A program made the translations under genes and the position numbers. The notes under the pieces were generated by a model. That model was not told the DNA's origin, ran no database searches, and worked only from the letters and a program-made list of their open reading frames with translations. 64,000 bases of DNA from Rhodanobacteraceae bacterium (GTDB lineage Bacteria > Pseudomonadota > Gammaproteobacteria > Xanthomonadales > SZUA-5), in contig JADKFD010000001.1 in the NCBI GenBank assembly GCA_016717705.1, forward strand, positions 124,001 through 188,000, written 5' to 3'. The stretch's first letter is position 1, and each line of letters begins with the position of its first letter. Below, in pieces: positions 62,818 to 64,000 of the stretch.

Positions 62818-64000
62818 AGGGCCTTCGCGCCGATATCGGTACGGAAGAAACGTCCCGGCCAACGGATGCTGTCGATGCGCTGATAGGCGAGCAGGCGCGC
62901 GCTGGGCAGGTCGTCGCCCAGCGCGCACACGGTCAGCACGCGACCGCCATCGGTGGTCGGCACGCCATCCACCAGTCGGGTGGCCGCATGAAACACCTTG
63001 ACGCCGAGCAATTGCGTGACCGACAAGCCGTCTATGGCGTCGCCCTTGCGCACCGTTCCCGGATAGCCCTGCGCCGCCAGCACCACGCCGACCGCCGGCC
63101 GTGGGTCCCACTGGCATTCGATCTGGTCGAGGCGATGGTCGAGTGCAGCCTCGATCAAGTCGACCAGATCGCTCTTCAGGCGCAGCATGATCGGCTGCGT
63201 TTCCGGGTCGCCGAAGCGCACGTTGTATTCGAGCACCTTGACCTGGCCGTCGCGGCTGATCATCAAGCCGGCGTAGAGGAACCCGGTGAACGGCGCGCCT
63301 TCATGGCGCATGCCGGCCAGCGTCGGTTCGATGATCGTGCGCCGCACCAGTTCGTCGATCTCATGGGTGACCACCGGTGCCGGCGAATAGGCGCCCATGC
63401 CGCCGGTATTGGGCCCGCGGTCGCCGTCGTCGCGGCGCTTGTGGTCCTGCGAAGTGGCCATGGCGACATACTGATCGCCACTGGCGACCACGATGTAACT
63501 GGCCTCCTCGCCATCGAGAAACTCCTCGATGACCACGCGCCGGCCGGCTTCGCCCAGCGCACCGCCGCCGAGCATGTCGGTGATTGCGGCTTCGGCCTCG
63601 TCCAGTTCCATCGCCACCACGACGCCCTTGCCTGCGGCCAGTCCGTCGGCCTTGACCACGATCGGCGCGCCGCGCTGGCGCACGTGTTCGAGCGCCGGCT
63701 GCAGTTCGGTAAACACCGCATAGTCCGCGGTCGGGATCGCGTGGCGTGCCAGAAAGTGCTTGGTGAAGGCCTTCGAGGCCTCCAGTTGTGCCGCCGCGCG
63801 GGTGGGGCCGAAGCAGCGCAGGCCGGCGGCGCTGAATGCATCGACGATGCCGAGCGACAACGGCGCCTCCGGACCGACCACGGTCAGGTCGACCGCCTCG
63901 TCGCGCGCCAGTCGCAGCAAACCGGCAATATCGGTGGCCGCAACCGCGACATTGCGCATGCCCGGTTCCAGCGCGGTGCCTGCGTTGCCGGGCGCCACCA
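62814..64000 (-). CDS. purD: Phosphoribosylamine-glycine ligase, 5'-truncated
   Basis: About 395 of the usual 430 residues; the N-terminal GSGGREHAL region lies beyond the window. Purine synthesis step 2. VVGPEAPLSLGIVDAF, VVKADGLAAGKGVVVA, VEYNVRFGDPETQ-like LEYNVRFGDPETQPIMLRL, and RRVVIEEFLDGEEASYIVVA are intact. The leftmost triplet GTG at 63998 is an internal valine (VAPGNAGTALEPG). The stop lies in a family B repeat. Its neighbours are ribB and the ABC genes, and glyA supplies glycine elsewhere. Confidence 0.95.
   Translation of the reverse strand, partial: VAPGNAGTALEPGMRNVAVAATDIAGLLRLARDEAVDLTVVGPEAPLSLGIVDAFSAAGLRCFGPTRAAAQLEASKAFTKHFLARHAIPTADYAVFTELQPALEHVRQRGAPIVVKADGLAAGKGVVVAMELDEAEAAITDMLGGGALGEAGRRVVIEEFLDGEEASYIVVASGDQYVAMATSQDHKRRDDGDRGPNTGGMGAYSPAPVVTHEIDELVRRTIIEPTLAGMRHEGAPFTGFLYAGLMISRDGQVKVLEYNVRFGDPETQPIMLRLKSDLVDLIEAALDHRLDQIECQWDPRPAVGVVLAAQGYPGTVRKGDAIDGLSVTQLLGVKVFHAATRLVDGVPTTDGGRVLTVCALGDDLPSARLLAYQRIDSIRWPGRFFRTDIGAKAL

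Overview
The window is a high-GC bacterial chromosome segment from a gammaproteobacterium, most likely Xanthomonadales (Rhodanobacteraceae-like) or a related metagenome-derived lineage. This rests on the gene complement (HrpB, PmbA, GspA/GspB, a glyA-nrdR-rib neighbourhood, a Cys-poor DksA, an EnvC-CtpA pair) and on dense intergenic GTAG-headed palindromic repeats. No tRNA, rRNA, CRISPR, prophage or insertion sequence was recognised. It is a housekeeping chromosome with small accessory patches.

Layout. 0-5.3 kb: 3' part of hrpB, pmbA, an isoaspartyl peptidase and an FmdB-type zinc-ribbon protein. 5.4-12.4 kb: riboflavin and one-carbon genes (ribE, ribD, nrdR, glyA, all minus), interrupted by a plus-strand tandem pair of Cys-rich membrane proteins with a secreted partner, a GNAT gene and a hicBA toxin-antitoxin module. 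12.7-18.9 kb: FadL-type porin, pyruvate dehydrogenase E2, sufE, a GPP34-domain protein, dksA, a lone pqqD-like gene and mtfA. 19-26 kb: a small secreted protein, a FakA-FakB fusion overlapping plsY, then birA, coaX, dihydroorotase and an M23 peptidase. 26-36 kb: a degenerate GGDEF/EAL response regulator, pyk, a repeat-rich predicted beta-solenoid protein, gpmI-envC-ctpA. 36-39.8 kb: DUF1820, rhomboid, gspB, gspA. 39.9-47 kb: an ECF sigma factor, a membrane anti-sigma-like protein, a TPR-CHAT protein and a large secreted protein, with ATGA overlaps joining the first three. 47-54 kb: a beta-sandwich protein, xseB, ispA, two SDRs, a receiver protein, pgk, DUF454. 54-58.4 kb: hutU and hypCDE. 58.6-64 kb: a damaged TPR gene, an ABC transporter pair, ribBA with a degenerate second domain, and purD running off the window end.

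Connections. PlsY uses acyl-phosphate, the product expected from the FakA-FakB fusion that overlaps it. EnvC (amidase activator) and CtpA (periplasmic protease) act on the envelope. GspA and GspB help insert the type II secretion pore, and several predicted exported proteins are present. pyk, gpmI and pgk cover lower glycolysis, and the lone E2 continues to acetyl-CoA.

Caveats. At least five genes carry apparent single-base frameshifts (ribD, gspB, the CHAT gene, the secreted protein after it, hypE). Four short intergenic blocks are abnormally G-rich, including runs of 15 and 16 G. These look more like sequence errors than biology. They should be checked before calling any of these genes dead.
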